Assembly: GCA_016720635.1 (NCBI GenBank)
Contig: JADKKF010000007.1
Location: forward strand, 192,171 to 256,170
DNA from: Saprospiraceae bacterium
Lineage (GTDB): Bacteria; Bacteroidota; Bacteroidia; Chitinophagales; Saprospiraceae
Direction: 5' to 3'
Length of the DNA stretch: 64,000 nucleotides
Made by a program: the position numbers and the translations under genes. The notes under the pieces were generated by a model, which was not told the DNA's origin, made no database searches, and was given only the letters and a program-made list of their open reading frames with translations. Numbering within the stretch: position 1 is the stretch's first letter; each line of letters opens with the position of its first letter. Below are positions 46,092 through 55,462 of the stretch, piece by piece.

Positions 46092-47075
46092 ATGATTATA
46101 TCTAAAACACCACTTCGGATCAGCTTTTTTGGCGGAGGAACGGATTATCCCGACTTCTTCCAAAAACATGGTGGGGCTGTACTATCCACGACTGTAGATA
46201 AATACGTTTATATTACGGTTAACAAAATGAGCCAAATCACAGATTTTCCTTATAAAGTTACTTATTCGAAGACTGAAAAATGCCACAGCATTGACGAAAT
46301 CCAGCATCCATCAGTCAAGGCTTGTCTTCAATATTTAGACATCAAAGATGGCATCGAAATCCATATCGTCAATGAATTGCCAGCAAAGACAGGTCTAGGG
46401 TCCTCCTCTTCATTTACCGTTGGATTGTTAAATGCGTTACACGCATATCAAGGTAAGAAAATAGATAAAATCCAGCTGGCTAAAATGGCCATTCACGTCG
46501 AGCAAGACATCATCGGAGAGAAAGTCGGAGTTCAGGATCAAAGTGCCGCTGCAATAGGTGGCTTCAATAAACTGGAATTTTTACCCAACCAAATACTAGT
46601 CAATCCTCTCGCAGATTATTCCGATAGGTTGTCAGCCCTAGAGGAAAATTTGATGTTATTTTACACAGGCATACAGAGATATGCTGAGGATATTATCCCG
46701 CAGCAAATTGAAAATACAAAAAGCAATGTTATTGTACCTGAACTTTTAGCTCTAAAATCAATGGTGGATAAAGGTTTTGATATATTGAGTTCGGATGTAT
46801 CACTTTCTGAATTTGGGATGCTTTTGGATGAGGCATGGCAGTACAAGAAGAAACTGTCAAAGGTCATTTCAAACAATCTTTTAGATGAAATATATGCGGA
46901 GGCCATTCGGTGTGGAGCCTTAGGTGGGAAACTTCTAGGTGCTGGTGGCGGCGGTTTTTATTTATTTTATGTTGAAAAAGAAAATCAGGCACAATTGCGA
47001 AAAGGTCTATCCAGATTGCAGGAGATACCGTTTCATTTCGACACAAAAGGGAGTCAAATTGTTTTCGCCGAATAA
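46092..47075 (+). CDS. GHMP-family sugar kinase (heptose-7-phosphate kinase HddA-like)
   Basis: A 327-residue kinase. The N-terminal motif TPLRISFFGGGTDYPDFF (6-23) and ATP loop ELPAKTGLGSSSSFTVG (95-111) are followed by VGVQDQSAAAIGGFNKLEF near 140-158 and the C-terminal GALGGKLLGAGGGGFYLFY near 275-293. This is the HddA-type branch, which phosphorylates D-glycero-D-manno-heptose 7-phosphate on the way to GDP-heptose for surface glycans. The exact sugar is inferred. It follows recN by 5 bases. Confidence 0.87.
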   Translation: MIISKTPLRISFFGGGTDYPDFFQKHGGAVLSTTVDKYVYITVNKMSQITDFPYKVTYSKTEKCHSIDEIQHPSVKACLQYLDIKDGIEIHIVNELPAKTGLGSSSSFTVGLLNALHAYQGKKIDKIQLAKMAIHVEQDIIGEKVGVQDQSAAAIGGFNKLEFLPNQILVNPLADYSDRLSALEENLMLFYTGIQRYAEDIIPQQIENTKSNVIVPELLALKSMVDKGFDILSSDVSLSEFGMLLDEAWQYKKKLSKVISNNLLDEIYAEAIRCGALGGKLLGAGGGGFYLFYVEKENQAQLRKGLSRLQEIPFHFDTKGSQIVFAE

Positions 47076-47162
47076 AACTAAGACCTAGGCCAAAGTTTCT
47101 CTCATTTGTTCGATTAATTTTATACCTTCATAATATAGTTTAAAGCTAAAAAGCTTAATTAA

Positions 47163-48893
47163 ATGAAAAGTCCATTAAAGATGAAAGATTCATATCCACA
47201 TATCATGCCCGATTTGACTCAGTGGCCTATCTACAAATTGTCAGAAGACAGGCACAATTTTGTAGGAGAGGTAGAAAATGAGACTGTGCATAGGTTACAC
47301 GAAAAGTATGGTGATGGCCTTTTTGATTTATTAGAAAAATCCATTTACCTAGAAAAAATAAGAATCAAAGATACGCCGTGGCGTGTTGATCCTCCTAATG
47401 AAGCACTTTTTTATAAAAAACTTCAAAATAAGTTGAATAAAAATGAAAATGATTATTCACACGAAGAACTGCAACAGGTGCAGTCAAATGTCCTCCATAC
47501 TTTGGTCAAACGTTACGTAGAAGAAATTGTCGGTACTTTTAAAATATCCACTTTTGGTTTTGCCAGAAGGTTTCTCACATTCCTATTTTCACGATTATTG
47601 GGAAATCGTATTTTTGCAGGACTTTCACTAAATTCTAGTGAAAAGTTACGGGAAAAATTAAAACTATACGGTGAGGTCGATACTTTAAGAGCATTATTCG
47701 AAAAAGGTACGGTCATTGTGGTCCCTACGCATTTCAGCAATTTGGATTCCATTATGATTGGATATATTTTGGATAAAATAGCTGGATTGCCAGGCTTTTC
47801 TTATGGTGCTGGACTTAATCTGTACAATAACGGCATTGCGGCCTTTTTCATGAATAGATTGGGCGCATACAGATTGGATCGTCGAAAGAAAAATGCGGTC
47901 TATCTAGAGACTTTAAAATCTATGTCTTATTTATCATTGGTACGAGGAACCAATACCATATTTTTCCCTGGAGGAACTCGATCTAGATCAGGGGCTCTTG
48001 AAGACAAACTAAAGCTAGGATTGATCGGATCGGCCATAGAGGCACAACGCCAATTGGTTGTAAAGCCTAATCCTGCCAATCCTAAAATTTTCATCGTCCC
48101 TGTAGTGCTGGGTTATCACTTTGTACTTGAAGCACAGTCGTTGATAGATCAACATCTAAAGATGGTCGGTCGTGAAAAATTTATTCGAAATAAACATTCA
48201 AAAATTGGGGTCAGATCGATACTTAGATATATTTGGAATCTCTATTGGCATGGGTCAGAAATAATAGTTTCGGTAGGAAAGCCCATGGACGTAATAGGTA
48301 ATTTTGTCGATAGCCAAGGAGAAAGCCACGATGCACGGGGCAACAAAGTTGATGTCAGGGATTATTTCAAACTAGAAGATCATGTAGAGCCCAATGCCCA
48401 AAGGGAGACGGAATATACCAAATTGCTTGCAGAACGCATTTCCGAAGAATTCCATAATAGTAATATCGTTTTGAGTAGCCATTTGGTCGCTTTTGCGGCT
48501 TTTAGATACTTGCTCCACGAGTATGAGAAAATGGATTTATTCGCTGTATTGAAGCAACCTGTGGAGGATTTTCAAATTCCACCAGATATTATGGTACAAT
48601 TGGTGGATCAGATTCGATATTTGTTGACAGAATTAAACGCTCAAGGTCGAATCAAGCTTTCATATGAATTCGATCAGCCAACGGAAGAATTGATCAAGAT
48701 GGGCATCAACAAACTGGGGGTTTTCCATAGATTTCGTCCCCTGAAATATAATAAGGAAGGCAATATCGTCAGCGAAGATTTTCATCTTTTGCTTTATTAC
48801 CACAACAAGTTGATTCATTACGACTTAGAAAATCAAATCCACTGGAACACCATTGGCACTGCCAATTCATTGAATAAGAAGTTTTCGGTATAG
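47163..48893 (+). CDS. glycerol-3-phosphate/1-acylglycerol-3-phosphate acyltransferase-like protein (LPLAT superfamily)
   Basis: A 576-residue acyltransferase. Block I is PTHFSNLDS with catalytic His190 and Asp195 (HX4D). Block II-III is GAYRLDRRKKNAVY then TIFFPGGTRSRSG near 266-278, the phosphate-binding site. A ~140-residue N-terminal helical domain and a ~250-residue C-terminal region surround the core, as in PlsB-type enzymes, though it is shorter than E. coli PlsB. It likely makes (lyso)phosphatidic acid at the inner membrane. It follows the sugar kinase after 87 bases. Confidence 0.84.
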   Translation: MKSPLKMKDSYPHIMPDLTQWPIYKLSEDRHNFVGEVENETVHRLHEKYGDGLFDLLEKSIYLEKIRIKDTPWRVDPPNEALFYKKLQNKLNKNENDYSHEELQQVQSNVLHTLVKRYVEEIVGTFKISTFGFARRFLTFLFSRLLGNRIFAGLSLNSSEKLREKLKLYGEVDTLRALFEKGTVIVVPTHFSNLDSIMIGYILDKIAGLPGFSYGAGLNLYNNGIAAFFMNRLGAYRLDRRKKNAVYLETLKSMSYLSLVRGTNTIFFPGGTRSRSGALEDKLKLGLIGSAIEAQRQLVVKPNPANPKIFIVPVVLGYHFVLEAQSLIDQHLKMVGREKFIRNKHSKIGVRSILRYIWNLYWHGSEIIVSVGKPMDVIGNFVDSQGESHDARGNKVDVRDYFKLEDHVEPNAQRETEYTKLLAERISEEFHNSNIVLSSHLVAFAAFRYLLHEYEKMDLFAVLKQPVEDFQIPPDIMVQLVDQIRYLLTELNAQGRIKLSYEFDQPTEELIKMGINKLGVFHRFRPLKYNKEGNIVSEDFHLLLYYHNKLIHYDLENQIHWNTIGTANSLNKKFSV

Positions 48894-48932
48894 ACTGATT
48901 TTTTGTAATTTTCTCCTAAAAAAATTCCTAAC

Positions 48933-49940
48933 TCAATCCATCGTAGGAACTCCAGCAACCGTGGTGTATTTGAACTGTATTTTTTTGTCGGGATTAATAA
49001 TCTTAAACGCTGACTGAGCCATCAATGTAGCTTCATGAAATCCACAAAGGATTAGTTTTAACTTCCCTTCATAAGTATTGATGTCCCCAATGGCATAAAT
49101 CCCAGGGACGCAGGTTTGGTAGTCCAAGGTATCCACTTCGATGGCATTTTTGTCTATATTTAGCCCCCATTCGGCTATTGGACCGAGTTTCGGCGTCAGG
49201 CCAAAAAGCGGAATAAAATGATCTACTTCTATGATTTTGCTTCCTTGATTATCGATTTCTATGGTGATGCTGTTAAGACGATCTATGCCATCTAGTCCAA
49301 TTACTTGGGCTTCTTTTACAAGAATTATTTTTCCTTCCTCTACTAGGTTATAAACTTTATCTACGGAATCGGGAGCCCCTCTGAATTCATTTCTACGATG
49401 TATCAAATACACTTTTTCGGCTATATCAGCAAGAAATATGCTCCAATCCAGTGCCGAATCCCCTCCCCCAGCGATCGCTACCGTTTTTCCATTGTATATC
49501 GTTGGATCCTTTATGATGTACTCGATGCCCTTGTCTTCAAATGCTTCAATGCCTTTGATAGGAGGCTTTCTTGGTTCAAAACAGCCTAGTCCACCTGCTA
49601 TTGCTATCACGGATGCGCTGATTTTAGTCCCCTTAATCGTAGTGAGTAGGAATGTTCCGTCGGCTTCTTTTGTCAGTGATTCCGCACGTTCACCAAGGGT
49701 AAATCCTGGGTTGAAAGGTCTGATTTGTTTCAATAAATTTTCAACCAAATCTCCAGCTAAAATTTCAGGAAATCCAGGGATATCGTAAATCGGTTTTTTG
49801 GGATAAATCTCAGCCAATTGGCCCCCTGGAATGGGCAAAGAATCAACCAAATGGCATTTTAATTTTAACAATCCCGCTTCAAATACCGCAAAAAGTCCTG
49901 TCGGCCCTGCCCCGATGATAAGAATATCTGTATGTATCAT
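48933..49940 (-). CDS. ferredoxin--NADP reductase, thioredoxin-reductase type
   Basis: A 335-residue flavoprotein. FAD-binding GAGPTG is at 10-15, PGGQLAEIYPKKPIYDIPG near 39-57, the NADP loop AGGGDSALDWS near 155-165, and C-terminal GIYAIGDINTY near 278-288 plus the long tail (FKYTTVAGVPT) seen in YumC-type reductases. No CxxC active site is present, which separates it from thioredoxin reductase. It reduces ferredoxin or flavodoxin with NADPH, or the reverse. It is the last gene of the dsbD operon. Confidence 0.9.
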   Translation of the reverse strand: MIHTDILIIGAGPTGLFAVFEAGLLKLKCHLVDSLPIPGGQLAEIYPKKPIYDIPGFPEILAGDLVENLLKQIRPFNPGFTLGERAESLTKEADGTFLLTTIKGTKISASVIAIAGGLGCFEPRKPPIKGIEAFEDKGIEYIIKDPTIYNGKTVAIAGGGDSALDWSIFLADIAEKVYLIHRRNEFRGAPDSVDKVYNLVEEGKIILVKEAQVIGLDGIDRLNSITIEIDNQGSKIIEVDHFIPLFGLTPKLGPIAEWGLNIDKNAIEVDTLDYQTCVPGIYAIGDINTYEGKLKLILCGFHEATLMAQSAFKIINPDKKIQFKYTTVAGVPTMD

Positions 49941-49954
49941 TTCTCCTGAGCCAA

Positions 49955-50734
49955 TTATTTTCCGTTAAAAATGGGCTTACGTTTTTCTACAAAAGCCAAC
50001 GCTCCTTCCTTGAAATCCTCTGTCCCTGCACATACTCCAAAAGCCGATGCCTCTGCATAATAGCCGTCTTTTTCTTTATCGCTATATGCATTGACACACT
50101 CTATTACTTTTTGTATACCGATGGGCGATTTGGTTGCAAGTTTCTCAACTATTTTTAGAGCTAGGGACAATTCTTCGTTTTCATTGGCGATATAATTGAC
50201 CAAACCCAAGCGATATGCCTCTGTTACGTCCACCATATCGGTCGTCAATAACATTTCTAAAGCTTTACTTCTTCCGATTAACTGAACCAATCTTTGTGTC
50301 GCACCATATCCTGGCGGTAAGCCTAAATTCACTTCAGGTTGTCCAAATCGCGCCTTTGGGCCTCCTACTCTGAGGTGACATGCCATAGCCAATTCGCAGC
50401 CACCACCTAGCGCAAAGCCTTTTATCACGGCGATTACAGGTATTTTACATTTTTCTATAGCGAAATAAGTTTCTTGTCCATACGTGGACATAATTTCCGC
50501 TTGAGCTGCGCTTAGGCCCTCAAACTCTTTAATGTCTGCACCTGCAGCAAAGGCTTTTTCACCAGACCCTTGGATTATAATTCCTTTGATTCTATAATTA
50601 TCAATGTCTCGGTTAAAAAAATTATTCAATTCTTTCATCAGATGCGTATTGATGGCATTTAACGCCTCTGGTCTATTGAGCGTTATGATCAACGCATTGT
50701 CTTTTTGCTCGAATATTAAATATTGATAGTTCAT
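49955..50734 (-). CDS. enoyl-CoA hydratase/isomerase
   Basis: A 259-residue crotonase-fold enzyme hydrating 2-enoyl-CoA in beta-oxidation. The oxyanion hole segments are FAAGADIKEF near 61-70 and GFALGGGCELAMACHLR near 106-122. Both catalytic glutamates appear in place: QPEVNLGLPPGYGATQRL near 132-149 and KALEMLLT near 156-163. Length is typical for short-chain hydratases. It lies between dsbD (13-base gap) and the ferredoxin reductase (14-base gap). Confidence 0.93.
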   Translation of the reverse strand: MNYQYLIFEQKDNALIITLNRPEALNAINTHLMKELNNFFNRDIDNYRIKGIIIQGSGEKAFAAGADIKEFEGLSAAQAEIMSTYGQETYFAIEKCKIPVIAVIKGFALGGGCELAMACHLRVGGPKARFGQPEVNLGLPPGYGATQRLVQLIGRSKALEMLLTTDMVDVTEAYRLGLVNYIANENEELSLALKIVEKLATKSPIGIQKVIECVNAYSDKEKDGYYAEASAFGVCAGTEDFKEGALAFVEKRKPIFNGK

Positions 50735-50747
50735 TGGTTATGATTTG

Positions 50748-53321
50748 TTAATTTGTTTTTTTGAATTGATCCACGCCGCACTGCAAGAATTTTTTGTATT
50801 CATCCACATCTGGAGTATAAGCCACGGGTTTGTTTAGTAGTTTACCATCTGGACTTATCAGCACATAAAATGGTTGGCTATTTCTATTGAAATGAATGGC
50901 TTCAAAATCGGCCCATTTATTTCCTACCGTTTTCATTTCTCTCCCATCAAAGGTAGAAATATATGATTTTTCTAAAGGTTTTTTATCATCTGTATAAAGA
51001 GACACCAAGACGTATTCGTTTTTTATCAATTCAAACACTCCTGGCTTGCTCCACACGAGATCCTCCATCCTACGACAGTTCACACATCCATAACCCGTAA
51101 AATCCACTAGAATCGGTTTATTAAATTTTTTGGCCACTTCTACGGCTTGATAAAAATCGTGGTAGCATTCCAAATCAAGAGGACATTCTTTAGGATAAAT
51201 ATAACTATGACCTGCGGGAGGCGCAATGCCGCTGAGTAAATTTGGCGTTTTAAAGGTCTCAGACACATTATCTTTCATGAATCCAGTACTCATATAGATC
51301 GCCACAGCCAAACTTCCCAGTGCCAAAATTAGACGGCTAGTGCTTAATTTTTCAACCTTCGTGTCGTGTGGAAACCTAAACCAATCCATGAAATAGGCAA
51401 ATAACGCAAGTGCACACAAGACCCATACTCCTAGGAACAATTCATAGGGCAAAATCTTCCATCCCATGGTCAAATCGGCAATTGAAAGGAATTTTAAGGC
51501 CAATGCTATTTCGATAAATCCAAGGGAAACTTTTACTGTATTCATCCATGATCCTGATTTTGGCAATGCATGCAACCAAGCTGGAAATGCTGCAAAAAAT
51601 GCAAACGGCAAGGCCAAGGCTAAAGAAAATCCAAACATGCCGACCAATGGTGCCAAAGGGATTCTTCCAAACAAAGTATCTCCACCACCCGTAACTGTCT
51701 GTACCAGAAGCGATCCGATTATGGGCCCCGTGCAAGAAAACGATACCAATGACAAGGTGAATGCCATAAAAAAGATTCCAATAAGCCCTCCTTTGTCTGC
51801 CGCTTTATCGGACGAATTGACCCAAGAGGCGGGCAATGTTATTTCATAATACCCAAAAAATGAAAAGGCAAATATGATAAACAAAATGCAAAAACCAATA
51901 TTTAACCATGGATTGGTACTCAACTGATTCAAGGCATCTGCACCAAATACGGATGTGACAATCAATCCTATCGCGATGTAAATGACGATAATCGAAAGTC
52001 CATACAAAAGGGCATCTCTCAAGCCTTTCTTTTTGTCTTTAGCCCCTTTGGTAAAATAACTTACCGTAAGTGGAATCATTGGAAAAACGCACGGTGTTAG
52101 TATTGCCAATAGCCCTCCCGCAAATCCCAATACAAATATCCACCATAAGCTCATGCTGGCCGTACTTACGTCTTGGTGTATATTGTCGCAAGAATGATTT
52201 TCGTTTTGTCTGTCGAATGAAAAGGCTACAGGGGTTCCATTTCCCGTGTTAGAGTTTGAGGTATTTACTTCAGTTTTCAAACCTGAATCGTCTATGATTG
52301 CAGCTGTTCCTGAGGCAGGATCTACTTCAAAATTTACCAGTGTTGGATTTAAACATTTTGAGTCATCGCACGCTTGATATTCTAGAGAACCTTTGACTTT
52401 TTTACTGGGATCAATAATTTCAATGGTTTGGGTAAAAGTGGCATCGTGTTTGAATTTGGTCAGCTTCATCTCAAAAATAGGCTCATATCCTGAGACCATT
52501 TTAGAGCCAGTTTCTTTTACCTTACCTTTTAATATAAAATTATCGGCAGCTTCTAGTGTCAGAGTAGTTGGGATGGGACCTCCTTCGGGAGTGTTTTGAC
52601 TGTAAATATTCCACCCGTCTTGGATTTTTGTGGACAAGGAAATCTCTAACTCTCTTTCACTTACCTTCTTAGTGGAAATAGACCAAGCAGTAGGATTGAC
52701 AAAATCGGATGTTTCTTTGTCCGATGAAGGTGCTGACGCTATTGCATCAATAACTGGGGTAGCTGCTGTTGTAGTATTTTCAATTTCTAATACTGATCCG
52801 TCATTATTTTTTTTTTTGAAGGTCCTGCCTTGTGCGTCCTTGTTTAAATCGAAACTAAAAGCCACTTCTTTGGGTGGTAGGCACTGCTCATTGTCGCAGG
52901 TCATGTAGAATACTGTTCCAGTTACAGGCTTTGAGTTGTCCTTGACTTTTACCAATGAAGTAAATTCAACATAATCATAAAATTTGATTACATTCATAGC
53001 AAAAAGCTCATCATATCCTTCCTTTTTATGACCCGATTCTTCGATTTTACCCTGTAATGTTGCATTGGCTTTATCGAATTTAATCATAGTTTTTTGAGGG
53101 CCATCCTCTCCTACCAAATACTGAGAATAAATATTCCACTCATGATCCAAAGTTCCTCTCAATACGAGTTTGTACTCAGAATCCGAAATTTTTACCACAT
53201 GCTTAGACCATTTGACTGGATCATTGATTTGTGCAACGCTAGAACCGATTAAAGCGAAAAACATGGCAACAAATAAAGATATTTTGCCAATACTATTCAA
53301 AGAGTTTTTTATAAAATCCAT
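50748..53321 (-). CDS. dsbD: DsbD-type protein-disulfide reductase with duplicated N-terminal domain
   Basis: An 857-residue inner-membrane protein moving electrons from cytoplasmic thioredoxin to periplasmic thiols. A signal peptide ends at SSVAQ. Two copies of an nDsbD-like immunoglobulin-fold domain follow at about 30-170 and 210-345, each with a HEWNIYSQY/GWNIYSQN strand and a Cys pair (TCDNEQCLPP; ACDDSKCLNP). The CcdA-type membrane core (~390-680) carries LTPCVFPMIP and SFSCTGPIIG redox cysteines. The C-terminal thioredoxin domain has GYGCVNCRRMED. Two N-terminal domains are more than the E. coli form has. It starts a three-gene operon. Confidence 0.92.
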   Translation of the reverse strand: MDFIKNSLNSIGKISLFVAMFFALIGSSVAQINDPVKWSKHVVKISDSEYKLVLRGTLDHEWNIYSQYLVGEDGPQKTMIKFDKANATLQGKIEESGHKKEGYDELFAMNVIKFYDYVEFTSLVKVKDNSKPVTGTVFYMTCDNEQCLPPKEVAFSFDLNKDAQGRTFKKKNNDGSVLEIENTTTAATPVIDAIASAPSSDKETSDFVNPTAWSISTKKVSERELEISLSTKIQDGWNIYSQNTPEGGPIPTTLTLEAADNFILKGKVKETGSKMVSGYEPIFEMKLTKFKHDATFTQTIEIIDPSKKVKGSLEYQACDDSKCLNPTLVNFEVDPASGTAAIIDDSGLKTEVNTSNSNTGNGTPVAFSFDRQNENHSCDNIHQDVSTASMSLWWIFVLGFAGGLLAILTPCVFPMIPLTVSYFTKGAKDKKKGLRDALLYGLSIIVIYIAIGLIVTSVFGADALNQLSTNPWLNIGFCILFIIFAFSFFGYYEITLPASWVNSSDKAADKGGLIGIFFMAFTLSLVSFSCTGPIIGSLLVQTVTGGGDTLFGRIPLAPLVGMFGFSLALALPFAFFAAFPAWLHALPKSGSWMNTVKVSLGFIEIALALKFLSIADLTMGWKILPYELFLGVWVLCALALFAYFMDWFRFPHDTKVEKLSTSRLILALGSLAVAIYMSTGFMKDNVSETFKTPNLLSGIAPPAGHSYIYPKECPLDLECYHDFYQAVEVAKKFNKPILVDFTGYGCVNCRRMEDLVWSKPGVFELIKNEYVLVSLYTDDKKPLEKSYISTFDGREMKTVGNKWADFEAIHFNRNSQPFYVLISPDGKLLNKPVAYTPDVDEYKKFLQCGVDQFKKTN

Positions 53322-53379
53322 TTCAATAATTTGATGATTTTTTCAAAAATTGGTAACTTAATGAACACCAAAATCGATC

Positions 53380-53387
53380 CAAAGTTA
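53380..53387 (-). promoter_or_regulatory. -7 promoter box of the dsbD operon
   Basis: Minus-strand TAACTTTG, a TANNTTTG match identical to the boxes of the two toxin-antitoxin operons, 58 bases before the dsbD start. Confidence 0.5.
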
Positions 53388-53491
53388 AATAATCCTGTTA
53401 GTAAATTTAATTTATAACAAAAAATTAACGTCCGAAACCCATTTTGTGCATAAAAATATTCAAAAAGCTATCGTATTACATTATAATTATA

Positions 53492-53499
53492 TATATTTG
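53492..53499 (+). promoter_or_regulatory. -7 promoter box (TATATTTG) of the 605-residue protein gene
   Basis: TATATTTG matches TANNTTTG, 57 bases before ATG 53557. The surrounding spacer is very AT-rich. Confidence 0.45.
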
Positions 53500-53556
53500 T
53501 ACTTAATTTAAATACAATTAAATATTGTATTAATTTATAATCTATAAACTTAGACC

Positions 53557-55374
53557 ATGTCTCAGAAGATAGCTACAGAAAAATTGTTTTTGTCAAAGCA
53601 TATTGGCCCAAACCAATTTAACCCCAATCTTTACTCCTGCCGCTACCTCAATCACTCAGCCATTGAAAAGGAAGTTTTCTCTAATATCAATGATCTGAAA
53701 GATGATATCCATCTTTTCGTCCAAGGCTCAGGGATGGAACATTTTGCCAATAAAGTGGCACAATTCACCCTAGAAAAAATAGAGCAGAAGCTGAACGCAT
53801 ATCTCGAGTTGCCCTCTAAACTCCAAGAGTTGGAATCATTTTTGAGGCAAAGTTTTATGCAAGTACACAACGAAATATTTAGGTACAGCCTAGAGAGGTT
53901 AGAACTCTTAGGTGCGGAAGCGGCTCTTTTGGTTGTAGTTATTCGAAAAAATGAAATAATCATAGCAGCAAATGGTCCTTGGATCTTTGGAAATTTTGAA
54001 CAAGATGGATTTAAAAATATTTCTTTGAGTGATTATTCTGCTAGATTGGGATCGACCAAGAATACGCCCAAGATGTTTTTCAAAGTAATCAAAAATAAAT
54101 CCAAAGAATCATGGGCTATAGGCACGGATAATACCATCGATGCATTAAAATCATTATCTTGGCCTGAAGATGAAAACATCAATTTGAGTGATATTGAGGC
54201 GACTTTGCTTGATGCTGGACTGATGGATTTTCAAGCATTTGCTGTGGTACATGCTCAAGAAGAACAGTCAACCCCAGTTGAATTGACCAGCTCACTTCCA
54301 GTAGAAACAGAACTGATTTTTGATGAAAATGAACAGATTGTAATTTCGCAAGAAGATATACCTCATTCTATTAATGAAAAAATCAACAATGCCCACTGGT
54401 TTGATCTAGCGAAACAAGAGATTGAATTAAGCCACACGGAAATTGATACGGCTGAATCTGCCTCGTTCGAGCCTCCAATTATTCCAGAGGAGGATTGGAT
54501 CAGTGGCTCTGAGGACCTTGAACCTATCGCTGAAGAACATGATATCGATCTATCCAACGGTAAGACATATGAAGAATCCAAAGTAAACGCAAATATTACA
54601 GAAGATGCAGTGATAACGCCTGGTGCGAATAGTTCAAATACCGTATCTGAAAAAATTCCAAAAGAGAGTTTTAGGCAATCTTGGCGCAAGCATTTGTCGA
54701 GCTTCGGGATTGTGATGGCCATTATTGCAATTTTGGGGTTTGCTGGACCTGCTATAGAAAAATTGCAATTGAAAGGGTGTGTAAACTCAAGTCCAAAAAT
54801 AGAAAATGAAGAAATAATTCTGACAAAAGAATCAGGCAGTACAAACTTATCGCCGGAAGACGAACTTTTGCTTGAAAAAGAAGCGAAGTCTCTCTCAATG
54901 CTGAAGTCTGAACTTGCTGTTTCTGTTTCTGCTGAGAAAAATGAGGAAATGATTGAACCTGAAAAAATAGAGAAGGTAGTCTCTACCCTCAATCTACCAA
55001 AGGTTGAAAGTCCGAAGATCAAGGCCAATGTAGAGATCAAGAATACAACTCAAACTTTTGCCAAGAAATCCAATGATTCTGAGCTGAACGCTTCTACAAA
55101 TAAAAAAATAATCCGAAAATTTGAAGCTTTGTATGCTGAAAATCAGCATAATTTTCAAGAATTAAAAAATAAATTGACCCCTGATAATCCTCAACAATTA
55201 AAATCTTGGTACGATTTAAACAAAAAATACCTCAGTCTTAAGCGGGAAATTGAAAAAGTTTATGATCCACATAAAAAAACACTGGTTTCAAACAACGAAA
55301 CAACAAATGCAAGTATCTATAATACGTTAGCTAAAGATATTAAAGCGTTTGGGGTGACTATTGATTCATTTTAA
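53557..55374 (+). CDS. single-pass membrane protein with degenerate PP2C-like N-terminal domain, unknown function
   Basis: A 605-residue protein without a signal peptide. Residues ~1-235 resemble a degraded PP2C phosphatase fold: QGSGMEHFANKVA near 51-63 in the position of DGMGGH, AALLVVVIRKNEIIIAANGP near 124-143 in that of the VGDSR strand, SWAIGTDN, and a closing DFQAFAVVHA strand. The metal-binding Asp residues look lost. An acidic linker (240-360) leads to one membrane helix near 383-402 (FGIVMAIIAILGFAG), then a charged, coiled C-terminal part. The topology is cytoplasmic sensor-like domain, helix, periplasmic tail. The PP2C reading is inference. Confidence 0.6.
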   Translation: MSQKIATEKLFLSKHIGPNQFNPNLYSCRYLNHSAIEKEVFSNINDLKDDIHLFVQGSGMEHFANKVAQFTLEKIEQKLNAYLELPSKLQELESFLRQSFMQVHNEIFRYSLERLELLGAEAALLVVVIRKNEIIIAANGPWIFGNFEQDGFKNISLSDYSARLGSTKNTPKMFFKVIKNKSKESWAIGTDNTIDALKSLSWPEDENINLSDIEATLLDAGLMDFQAFAVVHAQEEQSTPVELTSSLPVETELIFDENEQIVISQEDIPHSINEKINNAHWFDLAKQEIELSHTEIDTAESASFEPPIIPEEDWISGSEDLEPIAEEHDIDLSNGKTYEESKVNANITEDAVITPGANSSNTVSEKIPKESFRQSWRKHLSSFGIVMAIIAILGFAGPAIEKLQLKGCVNSSPKIENEEIILTKESGSTNLSPEDELLLEKEAKSLSMLKSELAVSVSAEKNEEMIEPEKIEKVVSTLNLPKVESPKIKANVEIKNTTQTFAKKSNDSELNASTNKKIIRKFEALYAENQHNFQELKNKLTPDNPQQLKSWYDLNKKYLSLKREIEKVYDPHKKTLVSNNETTNASIYNTLAKDIKAFGVTIDSF

Positions 55375-55462
55375 ACGTCTTAATTTACAGGAAAAACAAA
55401 TTTCCGTCTCGAACATACTAAAATTGAAAGCTGGGTACAAATGTGTGCTTGGCTTTTTTCTT

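Noticed and set aside
55375..55462. Terminator after the 605-residue protein gene
   Set aside because: Only a 5-bp GGAAA/TTTCC stem without a T-tract is present.
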